From Desulfatitalea tepidiphila (lineage in GTDB: Bacteria; Desulfobacterota; Desulfobacteria; Desulfobacterales; Desulfosarcinaceae), in assembly GCF_001293685.1 (NCBI RefSeq), contig NZ_BCAG01000003.1:2046001-2110000 (forward strand): a stretch of 64,000 bases of DNA, given 5' to 3'. Below, piece by piece: positions 35,785 to 47,014 of the stretch. A model generated the notes under the pieces. The model made no database searches, was not told the DNA's origin, and saw nothing but the letters and a program-made list of their open reading frames with translations. A program made the position numbers and the translations under genes. Each line of letters opens with the position of its first letter. Position 1 is the stretch's first letter.

Positions 35785-37131
35785 ATGAAAATGTTAAATA
35801 AATTAAGCCACATGGCATTTTTTTGCATCATCATGCTGGTGGCAAGCTCGCCGTGCTGGGGGGCGGATACGATTAAAATCGGCATCATCGGGCCCATGAA
35901 GTTTGAAGTAGGCCAGGCACAATGGAACGGTGCGGAACTTGCCGCCGAGCAGATAAACGCGGAAGGTGGCATGAGAGTGGGGAACCGAAGAATGAAAGTG
36001 GAGATCATTAAGGCCGACTCCAACGAATTCTTCAGCATACCGGACGCGGTCAATGCCATGGAAAGATTGATTCTAAAAGATAAGGTGGATTTCGTGGCAG
36101 GCGGATTCAGAACCGAAGCCGTCTTGGCCATGCAAGACATGGCCATGGACAATAAAATCATCTTCGCCGGCGCCGGCGCTGCACACCCCGAACTCTGCCT
36201 GAGGGTAGCCAAGGACTACAATCGCTATAAATATTGGTTCCGCATAGCCCCCATAAACTCCTCATATCTCGTTAAAAATATGTTTCATCAAGTCCTCAGC
36301 GTGGCGACCTACATGAAAAAGAATCTCAATATTGACCGCCTCAAAGTGGCCATTGTCGCCGATAAAGCCATGTGGGCCGATGGAATGGTAAAAGCCGCCG
36401 AAAGTTATCTGCCCATGATGGGTATGGAGGTGGTTGGAAACTGGCGGCCATTGCCGACTGCCACGGATGTCACTGCGGAGCTTACGGCCATTCAGCGGAC
36501 CGGTGCCCATATGATCCTGACGATGAATACGGGTCCGGTGGGCATTCCACTGCCCAAGCAGGCCGGTGAACTTAAAATTCCAGCAGTCGTGATGGGGATT
36601 AACACAACAGCCGCTAAAGAAGACTTCTGGGACACGACCCAAGGCATGTGCAACTACAGCATGACAACTGAAAGCTACTGTAGAGGCGTCGAATACAACG
36701 AGTTGACCGCCCCATTTGTGGAAACTTATTACAAGCGCTACGGCGCCACGCCCTCATATACTTCGGCGACTTATAGCTTCATCAAACACATTCTGCCCGC
36801 CGCCATCGAAAAAGCGGGGTCTCTGAATTCGGATAAACTGGTATCCATTATCGAAGACAGCGTCAACAAAACGCCTGCCGGCATGGTGGCATTTGAAAAA
36901 GATTCAGAGGGGCGTCATCTCCACGAATTGAAGGCCGGTCCGGGATGGGCGACATTCCTGGCCGTGCAATGGGTCGATGGCCAGATGCAAGCGGTTTGGC
37001 CTCACTTCAAATGGACTAGCCCTTATTGGCAGTATAGCGTCGAGCCGCCGGACCAACCCAATAAATATAGCCTCAAGGGGTTAAAACCCTATGTAATTCC
37101 ACCTTGGGTCACAGCTGCCTATAAAAAGTAG
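35785..37131 (+). CDS. Periplasmic substrate-binding protein, branched-chain amino acid type
   Basis: A 448-residue type I periplasmic binding protein (Peripla_BP_6 fold). A cleavable signal peptide ends near SSPCWGA. IKIGIIGPMKFEVGQ and WNGAELAAEQINAEGG are typical of the LivK/urea/amide-binding group. No permease or ATPase genes are near, so it may be a sensor protein or serve a transporter encoded elsewhere. It lies 223 bp after the kinase pair on the same strand and could feed ligand information to them. The ATG at 35785 has a GGGGG-type RBS 7 nt upstream. A strong terminator follows. Confidence 0.85.
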   Translation: MKMLNKLSHMAFFCIIMLVASSPCWGADTIKIGIIGPMKFEVGQAQWNGAELAAEQINAEGGMRVGNRRMKVEIIKADSNEFFSIPDAVNAMERLILKDKVDFVAGGFRTEAVLAMQDMAMDNKIIFAGAGAAHPELCLRVAKDYNRYKYWFRIAPINSSYLVKNMFHQVLSVATYMKKNLNIDRLKVAIVADKAMWADGMVKAAESYLPMMGMEVVGNWRPLPTATDVTAELTAIQRTGAHMILTMNTGPVGIPLPKQAGELKIPAVVMGINTTAAKEDFWDTTQGMCNYSMTTESYCRGVEYNELTAPFVETYYKRYGATPSYTSATYSFIKHILPAAIEKAGSLNSDKLVSIIEDSVNKTPAGMVAFEKDSEGRHLHELKAGPGWATFLAVQWVDGQMQAVWPHFKWTSPYWQYSVEPPDQPNKYSLKGLKPYVIPPWVTAAYKK

Positions 37132-37225
37132 GTGCTCAGACTCACCAAGTTGCTTAAGGCAAAATCACCGGTCCGAGATGAATTGCAGGCCGGCATCTGC
37201 GAGACCCATAAATGCTTCACACTAC

Positions 37226-37256
37226 AGCAGCCCTTCAGACGAAGGGCTGCTTTTTC
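37226..37256 (+). terminator. Intrinsic terminator after the binding-protein gene
   Basis: A perfect 11-bp stem (AGCAGCCCTTC with GAAGGGCTGCT), a tetraloop and TTTTT. It ends the GAF/kinase/binding-protein block on the plus strand. Confidence 0.9.
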
Positions 37257-37363
37257 ATTGCCTTGTCACTAAAAACCACCTGTTTTCTATCTATCTTAAT
37301 TTAATAAGTATTTTAGATGGAATACGTAATTAGGTACCGTAGTTCATAGTCACTTATTTAGTA

Positions 37364-37391
37364 TTGCCTTTTGGTAATTTATTGATATAAT
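37364..37391 (+). promoter_or_regulatory. Promoter for khpA
   Basis: TTGCCT (37364-37369), 16 bp, then a perfect TATAAT (37386-37391) in a very AT-rich stretch. The start near 37398 gives a 100-nt leader. Apart from this promoter and the terminator, the 37132-37498 gap is empty. Confidence 0.6.
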
Positions 37392-37498
37392 ACGTTTCCA
37401 TACACCCACCACCCCATCCACAGAGGCGCAATTGCAGTTGAATCCGCGATCGTTTTCGTCAGGGTTCGATTCAAACCGTCGTAAAAAGGAGAGGTGAT

Positions 37499-37729
37499 AT
37501 GAAGGAGCTGATTAGTTTTATTGCGCAGTCATTGGTGGATCATCCTGATGCAGTCAGCGTTAGCGAGGTAGAAGGAAATCAAACAACCGTATTGGAATTG
37601 AAGGTGGCCAAAGAAGATCTCGGCAAGGTGATTGGAAAGCAAGGGAGAACCGCTCAAGCGATGCGAACCATCCTAAGTGCCGTTTCATCCAAAGTCAAAA
37701 AACGGACCGTGCTTGAAATCATCGAGTAG
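37499..37729 (+). CDS. khpA: KH-domain RNA-binding protein KhpA (YlqC family)
   Basis: A 76-residue single KH domain with the RNA-binding GKQGR loop ([13 protein letters not shown]). In many bacteria KhpA pairs with KhpB/EloR and binds many small RNAs and mRNAs. It usually sits between rpsP and rimM; here it stands alone with its own promoter and a strong RBS (AAGGAGAGG). The separate location suggests relocation or a second copy. A GC hairpin (37755-37777) lies downstream. Confidence 0.9.
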   Translation: MKELISFIAQSLVDHPDAVSVSEVEGNQTTVLELKVAKEDLGKVIGKQGRTAQAMRTILSAVSSKVKKRTVLEIIE

Positions 37730-37754
37730 AATACCCTACCGCTAAAGGTTGCTT

Positions 37755-37777
37755 GGGCGGGCGATCCAGGCCCGCCC
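37755..37777. terminator. GC-rich hairpin between two convergent genes
   Basis: GGGCGGGC-GATCCAG-GCCCGCCC is a perfect 8-bp stem between khpA and the convergent 53-residue gene. The T-run is weak on both strands, so it may be Rho-independent only in part. Confidence 0.5.
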
Positions 37778-37795
37778 GCCTTCTAACTGTTGGTC

Positions 37796-37957
37796 CTAAG
37801 AGCCATGGTAATGGTCATGTTTCTTTCGGTTTAAAATCTCTTCGACGAAAATCACGTCCAAAAGCCCCATCTCGTCTGTGGGAGTCCTGGCGATCAGCTC
37901 ATCCAACCTATCCTTTTCAATTCGAAAAAAATGACGGGTATTGATCTTCTCTTTCAT
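37796..37957 (-). CDS. Small protein of 53 residues, function unknown
   Basis: A short reading frame starting ATG at 37957 with a strong RBS (AAAGGAG, 9-nt spacer). The product begins MKEKINTRHFFRIEKDRLDE and ends with a His-rich tail (KKHDHYHGS). It is soluble, charged and probably helical, with no cysteine. It is convergent with khpA and sits 286 bp before the pyrG stop. The RBS and codon pattern support translation; I know no family for it. Confidence 0.6.
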   Translation of the reverse strand: MKEKINTRHFFRIEKDRLDELIARTPTDEMGLLDVIFVEEILNRKKHDHYHGS

Positions 37958-38243
37958 TGTATTGAACTCCTTTAGTATTAACTCACCAGAAGGAATGTGC
38001 TTCTGAGGAATGTGATTGATGACAAACTAAGATCGTTTAAAAGCAATTTTCCTGCCATTGAAGGCGCATATATTTTTGTATTTATTCAGCCACTTAAATT
38101 TTGGCCAGAAAATATTGACGCCCAAGTCCATGACAAGAATTTGGCAGGACGACAACATCGACACATTAAGAGTCACGGCCACTTCGCATGCATCGAAGCG
38201 AAGCAGCACGGTGGGATGGACATTTACGGTGAGATGGGCAAAG

Positions 38244-39899
<1,656 letters not shown>

Positions 39900-40047
39900 C
39901 TATGCCTTGCCCTCCTTGTGGAACCTTTCGTCCGGGTTTCTTGTTTTTTAACATAAACACCCCGGATGTGAAAGCAGGATTTGACAGTGCGGATGGATCA
40001 CGAAGACATCGGAGAGGTTGGCTTTCGGTCTTGCGGTCCAAAAAGTC

Positions 40048-40917
40048 CTAATTCTCGAATTTTTGCTGAAACTGTTCGATGGCCCGCTGCACTTCATCCA
40101 CACCGCTCTCCGGTACGGCAGGTGTGGCAACTGACTCCTCAGAAGGGTAATTCCGCATCAATTGGGCAATATCAAAAAGGTCACCATGCAAATCGGCATC
40201 CACCGCCAACCCTATGGCGTCGATGCGTCGAATCAGCCGCCCCTGATGTTGCGTCTCGACACGGGCGGGATACCAGAGATTATCTTTCTTCTGCCAATCG
40301 CGATATAAAAATTCTATGCGTTCATCGGGTTCGTCACTTGAGACGTTGATCCATCTCACTGGCAGGAGACTTTCCTTGTCCACCCATACCTGAGATACAC
40401 TTTCGTCCGGATAGTCGGCACCGATGACATACACCACGCGGCCTTCGAAAATACCAAGGCTGGTTGTCCCCGTATCCACATTCGATGAAAGCAACATTTT
40501 GTGAAGCGCGTAGCGGGACCGATAGAGAAGAAGATCTTTGTACCTGTCGAACCGGCTTTCAGGATCATCGGTCCGATATCCGTCCACGATCGTGATTGTC
40601 TCTCTGCCGGATTGAACAAAAATACGTTCGATTTGAGCGTTACGGGTGTCCGAACGAAATCGATCTGGAAAAAAATAGCTTAAGGTTTCCCTGATCACCA
40701 ATTCTTGTTCGGGGGTTGCACTATCTATCAGGGTCACCTGCTGATCGACACGCAATGTTTTAGCGCCCGCCAAATTCCGTGTCATCAACTCCAATACGTG
40801 TGGACCCTCCAAAACATGGCTGTGCACCGAAAACGCGGACAGCAGCACGCTGAGTGCTGCTGCCGCGATCAACAAGCAAAACTGTTTCGAACAAGATCGT
40901 GAGATCCGATCTGGCAT
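40048..40917 (-). CDS. LolA/RseB-like outer membrane lipoprotein-sorting family protein
   Basis: A 289-residue secreted protein. The N-terminal signal segment is LLIAAAALSVLLSAFS. The rest is beta-rich and resembles the lipid-binding LolA/LolB/RseB half-barrel fold (HVLELMTRNLAGAKTLRVDQ, VWVDKESLLPVRW). It may carry lipids or lipoproteins in the periplasm. It is longer than LolA (near 200) and has an acidic C-terminal tail. The start at 40917 was chosen because it places the signal peptide at the N-terminus, with AGAGGA upstream. It follows eno by 64 bp. Confidence 0.65.
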   Translation of the reverse strand: MPDRISRSCSKQFCLLIAAAALSVLLSAFSVHSHVLEGPHVLELMTRNLAGAKTLRVDQQVTLIDSATPEQELVIRETLSYFFPDRFRSDTRNAQIERIFVQSGRETITIVDGYRTDDPESRFDRYKDLLLYRSRYALHKMLLSSNVDTGTTSLGIFEGRVVYVIGADYPDESVSQVWVDKESLLPVRWINVSSDEPDERIEFLYRDWQKKDNLWYPARVETQHQGRLIRRIDAIGLAVDADLHGDLFDIAQLMRNYPSEESVATPAVPESGVDEVQRAIEQFQQKFEN

Positions 40918-40981
40918 TCCCTTGATTCCTCTTGCATCGTTTACCCACATTCTGCAAACGAGCATTCCAGCGATTTTCCCT

Positions 40982-42280
<1,299 letters not shown>

Positions 42281-42519
42281 CTATTCACTTCCCGGACCAA
42301 TAACGTCGTGGCATTTTAAGCGCTTTCATCGTTCTTCACCTAAAATGTCCACAGCCGCTGGACCACATCGTTCAAGGAAGCCGGCCGTTAAAATAAATAT
42401 GGTGAATCTCCTCGAAATTATCCGAAAAACCTAAACCAAGGTGTTGATGGACATCAAACTGTTCTGATCATTTACGCCTGAAGGCGGTTCCTGCGAATGG
42501 TGCAACACGCAATAACGAC

Positions 42520-42583
42520 TTGACAATTTAACGGCGCATGTTACTCTGACCGCCAGGCCTTGTCAAGAAGATGGCCTGCTTTT
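42520..42583 (+). promoter_or_regulatory. Promoter and leader hairpin before the winged-helix gene
   Basis: TTGACA (42520-42525) with TACTCT (42542-42547) after 16 bp. A hairpin CAGGCC/GGCCTG followed by CTTTTT (to 42583) sits in the leader and might attenuate. The rest of the 334-bp gap (42263-42596) shows no gene. Confidence 0.4.
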
Positions 42584-42596
42584 TAAGGCAGTTAGT

Positions 42597-43058
42597 ATGA
42601 ATTATGCAGCTGCCTCAACAGCAGAAATAATAAGGGGGGCCGATGTACTGATGGGAGAAAAGAGCCTATACTCGGAAGGTCATCTATTCGTTGCGGCCAT
42701 TCGTATCCTGGAGCATCAAAACGGGGCGCCGCCGGACATGAATCAAATCTGCACGCTGATCCGATTTTCGAATGAACAGGCCGGCCTTATCAGCCGTCGT
42801 TTGCAGGAAGCCGGTATTGTCGAGCCGGTTTCGGGGCCGTTCGGCGACCGATGGGTGGTTGCCGACCACCCCAAACTGGAAGAACTGCCCAGAGAAACGG
42901 AAGTCAGCCAGTTGGACAACGCACTGAAAAAATTCCAGTCGGAACGCGACAAACTCGCCGAGAAGGTCGCCTCAATTAAAGAACAACAGGCTAAAAAGAA
43001 AAAAGAGCTATTCGCCGACATCGAAAAAAAGTTGAAAAAAGACCTTTCAAACAAATAG
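42597..43058 (+). CDS. Small protein with winged-helix-like domain and C-terminal coiled coil
   Basis: A 153-residue protein that I cannot name. Residues 25-95 look like a winged helix (AAIRILEHQNG, AGLISRRLQEAGIVEPV, then a beta wing GDRWVV). Residues 100-150 form a lysine/glutamate-rich coiled coil (EKVASIKEQQAKKKKELF). It may be a DNA-binding or scaffold protein. It is convergent with murA, only 34 bp apart. An internal ATG at 42651 could be the true start. Confidence 0.65.
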   Translation: MNYAAASTAEIIRGADVLMGEKSLYSEGHLFVAAIRILEHQNGAPPDMNQICTLIRFSNEQAGLISRRLQEAGIVEPVSGPFGDRWVVADHPKLEELPRETEVSQLDNALKKFQSERDKLAEKVASIKEQQAKKKKELFADIEKKLKKDLSNK

Positions 43059-43092
43059 GGTCGACACGCCTGTCTTATCCCCGAAGGCAGCA

Positions 43093-44346
43093 TCAGGCCT
43101 TGACGCGCTTGATGGCGGCCCCCAGCGACTGGAACTTTTCTTCCATCGCTTCATAACCGCGATCCAAATGGTAAACCCGGTTGACCTCGGTCGTATTATC
43201 CGCAATCAAACCCGCCAGAACCAGGCAGGCACTGGCCCTCAAATCGCTGGCCATCACCGGCGCGCCGGAAAGTCGCTTGACGCCCTTGACCAGGGCTGAA
43301 TTGCCTGAAACAGTGATGTCCGCTCCCATGCGCCGAAGCTCGCTGACATGAATGAAGCGGTTTTCGAAAATGGTTTCCGATATCAGGCACGATCCTTTGG
43401 CCACCGTCATCAGGGTCATGAACTGGGCCTGCATATCGGTGGGAAACCCCGGATAGGGCAATGTCTTGATATCCACGCTGTTGATCGCCGGTCCGCCCTG
43501 AACGTGAAGGACCGCCCCCTGCACATCGATACGCGCACCGGCCAGCCTTAATTTGTGGATGATCGCCTCGTTGTGCTCCGGTTCGGCGCCTTGGATGGTC
43601 ACATCGCCCCCGGTCAATGCTGCGGCGGTCATAAAGGTGCCTGTCTCGATGCGATCGGGAATGATGCGCGCGGTGACCGGCCGCAATGTATCCACGCCAT
43701 GGATAACGATCTCGGGGGTGCCGGCTCCCCTTACATCGCCCCCCATCTGATTGATTACATCGGCCAGGGCCGAGACTTCAGGCTCGCAGGCGGCGTTTCG
43801 AAGAATCGTGGTGCCTTGGGCCAATGCAGCGGCCATCATCAGGTTCTCGGTTCCTGTCACGGTGACGACATCGAAGTAGATCTCGGCGCCTTTCAACTGG
43901 TCGCAGGCGGCCTCCACGTAACCGTGCGTGAGGTCGATTCTGGCCCCCATCAAACCCAGCCCCCGCAGATGCAAGTTGATCGGCCGCGCACCTATGGCGC
44001 ATCCGCCGGGCAACGACACACGCGCCTTTTTCATTCGGGCCAGGAGCGGGCCAAGCACCAGAATGGAGGCCCGCATTTTGCGAACCAGATCATAGGGCGC
44101 TTCATGGCAGTTCAGACCGCCGGCATCCACGGAAACGGTATGACCCTCCCTTTGGCAACGTACGCCCAGATGGACGAGCAGATCCAATGTGCTTTGAATG
44201 TCTTTCAATACAGGCACGTTTGAAAACGAATTCGGCCCATCGCACAAAAGGGACGAGATCAATATCGGCAGGGCGGCATTCTTTGCGCCACTGATCTGCA
44301 CGGTTCCCCTTAAAGGCCGCCCCCCTCGTACAAGAATCTTATCCAT
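43093..44346 (-). CDS. murA: UDP-N-acetylglucosamine 1-carboxyvinyltransferase MurA
   Basis: A 417-residue enzyme for the first committed step of peptidoglycan synthesis. The catalytic loop [15 protein letters not shown] keeps the active-site Cys, so the enzyme should be fosfomycin-sensitive. [12 protein letters not shown] and [11 protein letters not shown]-like [12 protein letters not shown] are present. It follows the qrc-operon terminator and stands alone. Confidence 0.96.
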   Translation of the reverse strand: MDKILVRGGRPLRGTVQISGAKNAALPILISSLLCDGPNSFSNVPVLKDIQSTLDLLVHLGVRCQREGHTVSVDAGGLNCHEAPYDLVRKMRASILVLGPLLARMKKARVSLPGGCAIGARPINLHLRGLGLMGARIDLTHGYVEAACDQLKGAEIYFDVVTVTGTENLMMAAALAQGTTILRNAACEPEVSALADVINQMGGDVRGAGTPEIVIHGVDTLRPVTARIIPDRIETGTFMTAAALTGGDVTIQGAEPEHNEAIIHKLRLAGARIDVQGAVLHVQGGPAINSVDIKTLPYPGFPTDMQAQFMTLMTVAKGSCLISETIFENRFIHVSELRRMGADITVSGNSALVKGVKRLSGAPVMASDLRASACLVLAGLIADNTTEVNRVYHLDRGYEAMEEKFQSLGAAIKRVKA

Positions 44347-44416
44347 GCTCTCTATTTTCCTCTCACATGAATCCAGGCAAAAAGATGTGATACTCTATCA
44401 TGGTCGTCCGAGCGAA

Positions 44417-44457
44417 CAAGAAAAAAGAGCGTTTCCCATTGCCTGAGAAACGCTCTT
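44417..44457 (-). terminator. Intrinsic terminator of the qrc operon
   Basis: On the minus strand AAGAGCGTTTC and GAAACGCTCTT form a perfect 11-bp stem with an 11-nt loop, followed by TTTTC. It lies 48 bp after the small membrane protein gene, which places that gene inside the qrc transcript. Confidence 0.9.
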
Positions 44458-44504
44458 AAGGGATCTCAATGATTACCGATCAAGAGAGAGATACGAAGGA
44501 TACC

Positions 44505-44663
44505 TTAATGGTGATGCCCTCCCTTACCCTGGGCGGTGTCCACTACGGCCTTGATGACGCAGTACGTCATGCCGAGACCGATCACCGACAGCGCATACCA
44601 CAGGCCACCGTGAAAAACCATGTGCCCCATGTCCCATACCCATTCGAAATTAAAAGGGAACAT
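44505..44663 (-). CDS. Small single-span membrane protein at the end of the qrc operon
   Basis: A 52-residue protein that starts 26 nt after the qrcD stop with a very strong RBS (AAGGAGG, 6-nt spacer). It begins MFPFNFEWVWDMGHMVFHGG, has one hydrophobic helix (LWYALSVIGLGMTYCVI) and ends in GKGGHHH. The aromatic and His-rich N-terminus fits a helix lying at the membrane surface. It resembles the tiny accessory subunits of respiratory complexes (CcoQ-like in style, not in sequence). Position before the operon terminator makes a Qrc accessory subunit likely. I do not know whether it has been described. Confidence 0.75.
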   Translation of the reverse strand: MFPFNFEWVWDMGHMVFHGGLWYALSVIGLGMTYCVIKAVVDTAQGKGGHHH

Positions 44664-44688
44664 TTAAAGCCTCCTTACAGTTCCAATC

Positions 44689-45963
44689 TTAGGATGCGGT
44701 GGCCGCCTCTTCGACGGTGTCGGGTACCGTTACCGGATTGAGCTCCTTTTCCTGGGGAAAAATCGGCAAGTAACGGTAGGAAATCATGATCAGGATGACG
44801 CCATATGCAACTGGCAGGATGGTTGTCGCCACCTCCTGCCAACTGGGGATATACAGCGCCCAGCTATCGAAGGTCATGACCGGCACGGCCATGGTTTGCA
44901 GCACCATGACCCAGCGGTTGAGCGATACACCGATGATGGCCAGAACCGTAGCGAGCACACGCCAGAACCCACTTTCCCGAGTCGGCTTGTAAATCAACAG
45001 CAAGCCGGGGAGCCAACCGCACAGGACGATTTCGGTGAACAAGATCCATTTTCCATACAATGCATTGTTCTGGAAAAAGAATTCCCACTGAAGCCCTTTC
45101 GATGGCGCGGTGCTGTACATCCAGTAGAGGGTATCGGCAGTTTTGGCGATGATATAGGTAAATATCATCCATCCTGAAATCTTGGCCAAAAGAAAAACCA
45201 CATTATCTTTGACCAGTTTTTTTCGAGTGATTTTTTCGGTCAACCAGGTAATGAAGAGGGTGAACGACGGTCCAAAAGCGGCCGCCGACCAGGTGAAAAG
45301 GAAAAAGGTGAACGGCCAGATCAAGATATGTTCACGATAGGAAAAAGGCCTTCCGAACAGCACGCCTGCCACGCCCCCCAGGGAACCCTGGTGGAAGAAG
45401 GAGAGAAATGCGCCGGTGGCGGCAAATACGGCCATGATCGAATGCATGTTGTGGCCCAGGTTGTGGAAAAAAGGCACCTTGTCGATCTGTCGGTTTTCCA
45501 GAACCAGAGGAATGTACTCAATGGTCAGGACAGCGAAATAACACGAGAGGCAGAAAGCCACTTCGGTCAGCATGGAATGCACGTTGGCATGCCAGAAGAT
45601 AAACCAGCTGCGCAGGGGTTGTCCGACATCGATGGCCAGAATCAGCAGCGCCGAGCTATAGCAGATAAACCCGATCAAGACGGCGTAGTTGATGATATTT
45701 TTCAGCTCATCTTTGCCGATGACATACCGGAGCAATCCAGAGAAAAAGGCGCCACCGCCCAAGGCGATAACCGCCAGGTCGGCCCATATCCACAAGGCAA
45801 ACCCATAATAATCGTTCATGTTGGTTTGATTCAGCCCTTTGATCCAGCATAGCAGCATGGCATAGACGCCCCATAGTAGAACGGCGCCCACTACAGCCAA
45901 GCCCAGCAGGAATTTCCATAGGGAACACCGTTTGACGCCCTCGGGTATCAATGCAGAATCCAT
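44689..45963 (-). CDS. qrcD: Qrc complex integral membrane subunit QrcD (NrfD/PsrC family)
   Basis: A 424-residue protein with about ten membrane helices, of the NrfD/PsrC family that binds menaquinone. In Qrc it takes electrons from QrcC and reduces menaquinone. YGFALWIWADLAVIALGGGA and SCYFAVLTIEYIPL are NrfD-like. The ATG at 45963 was chosen for AAGGAG 9 nt upstream; an in-frame ATG 33 nt earlier is less well placed. It is fourth in qrcABCD. Confidence 0.93.
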   Translation of the reverse strand: MDSALIPEGVKRCSLWKFLLGLAVVGAVLLWGVYAMLLCWIKGLNQTNMNDYYGFALWIWADLAVIALGGGAFFSGLLRYVIGKDELKNIINYAVLIGFICYSSALLILAIDVGQPLRSWFIFWHANVHSMLTEVAFCLSCYFAVLTIEYIPLVLENRQIDKVPFFHNLGHNMHSIMAVFAATGAFLSFFHQGSLGGVAGVLFGRPFSYREHILIWPFTFFLFTWSAAAFGPSFTLFITWLTEKITRKKLVKDNVVFLLAKISGWMIFTYIIAKTADTLYWMYSTAPSKGLQWEFFFQNNALYGKWILFTEIVLCGWLPGLLLIYKPTRESGFWRVLATVLAIIGVSLNRWVMVLQTMAVPVMTFDSWALYIPSWQEVATTILPVAYGVILIMISYRYLPIFPQEKELNPVTVPDTVEEAATAS

Positions 45964-46074
45964 AAGGTTGCGCTCCTTGTTCTCCTTGCTATTCAAATCG
46001 ATCTATCGATTCCACCCCTGTCGCTGCTCGTTCTGTCGCAACGGCATGGGGGTACTCAAGATGTATCTTCCCCA

Positions 46075-46917
46075 TCAACCGTGCGTGTCGGCCTTGCCTT
46101 GCAAACCGACGGGTTCGCCAGGCAGATAGTTGTCCCCGGACTTGCGTACCCAGTCCCGACTCGACAAATAGTATACCTTGGTATTGGTGCCCAGACGTTC
46201 CAACAACCGGAACGCACGAGGATTATGGGAGCGATAATGGTGCTCTATATCGGGCTTGACGATTTGATGCACCAGATGTTCGGGATTGTTTAAATCGCCA
46301 AACACGATGGCGCCTGCCGGACAGGCCTGGGTACAGGCGGTCTGATATTCCTCTTCACGGATCTCACGCCGGCCTTCCGCATAGGCCTTGTCCCTTGCTT
46401 GCTGGTATCGATGAAAGCAGAAGCTGCATTTTTCCACCACGCCGCGCATTCGAGGCGACACATTCGGACTGAGGGATTTTTCCATACCGGCCGGCCAGAC
46501 CGGGTCCCACCAGTTGAAATAACGGGCATGATAAGGACAGGCGGCCATGCAGTAACGGCATCCGAAACAACGCGTATAAATCTGGCTGACAATACCGGTT
46601 TCGACGCTGTAATCAGTCGCCGTGGCGGGGCATACCGAAACACAGGGGGAGTGCCCCTCGTGCTGCCCCGCACAGTGTTGGCACGGTCGCGGGATGAAGG
46701 CCACTTCCGTATTCGGAAACTTTTCGTTGTTGGAAATCTTGTATACCCGCAGCCAAGTGATGCTCAGCAGTTTGTCGGTTTCATCCTGCTTGAACGGCAC
46801 ATTGTTCTCGGAAAAACAAGCCACCATACAGGAGCCGCATCCCGTGCATTTGTCTACGTCAATCGCCATGCCGTATCGTTTGGGCCGATGTTGTGTCTGC
46901 GTCTGCGTCTGTTTCAT
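46075..46917 (-). CDS. qrcC: Qrc complex iron-sulfur subunit QrcC
   Basis: A 280-residue ferredoxin-like protein that wires QrcB to QrcD. Four cysteine clusters are visible: CTGCGSCMVAC, CQHCAGQHEGHSPCVSVC, CFGCRYCMAACPYH and CSFC...CTQACPAGAI. They resemble those of PsrB/DmsB-type subunits. No signal peptide, consistent with co-export with the Tat-bearing QrcB. It lies 97 bp after qrcB. Confidence 0.94.
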   Translation of the reverse strand: MKQTQTQTQHRPKRYGMAIDVDKCTGCGSCMVACFSENNVPFKQDETDKLLSITWLRVYKISNNEKFPNTEVAFIPRPCQHCAGQHEGHSPCVSVCPATATDYSVETGIVSQIYTRCFGCRYCMAACPYHARYFNWWDPVWPAGMEKSLSPNVSPRMRGVVEKCSFCFHRYQQARDKAYAEGRREIREEEYQTACTQACPAGAIVFGDLNNPEHLVHQIVKPDIEHHYRSHNPRAFRLLERLGTNTKVYYLSSRDWVRKSGDNYLPGEPVGLQGKADTHG

Positions 46918-47014
46918 CAGAACCTCGTTTAAGCAGTTTGAGCCTGTTTTGATAAGTCGTCAGGATCCATTGTCGTCCGATCCGGGGTGCCGCCGGCCAT
47001 CCGGCGAAAGGCCA

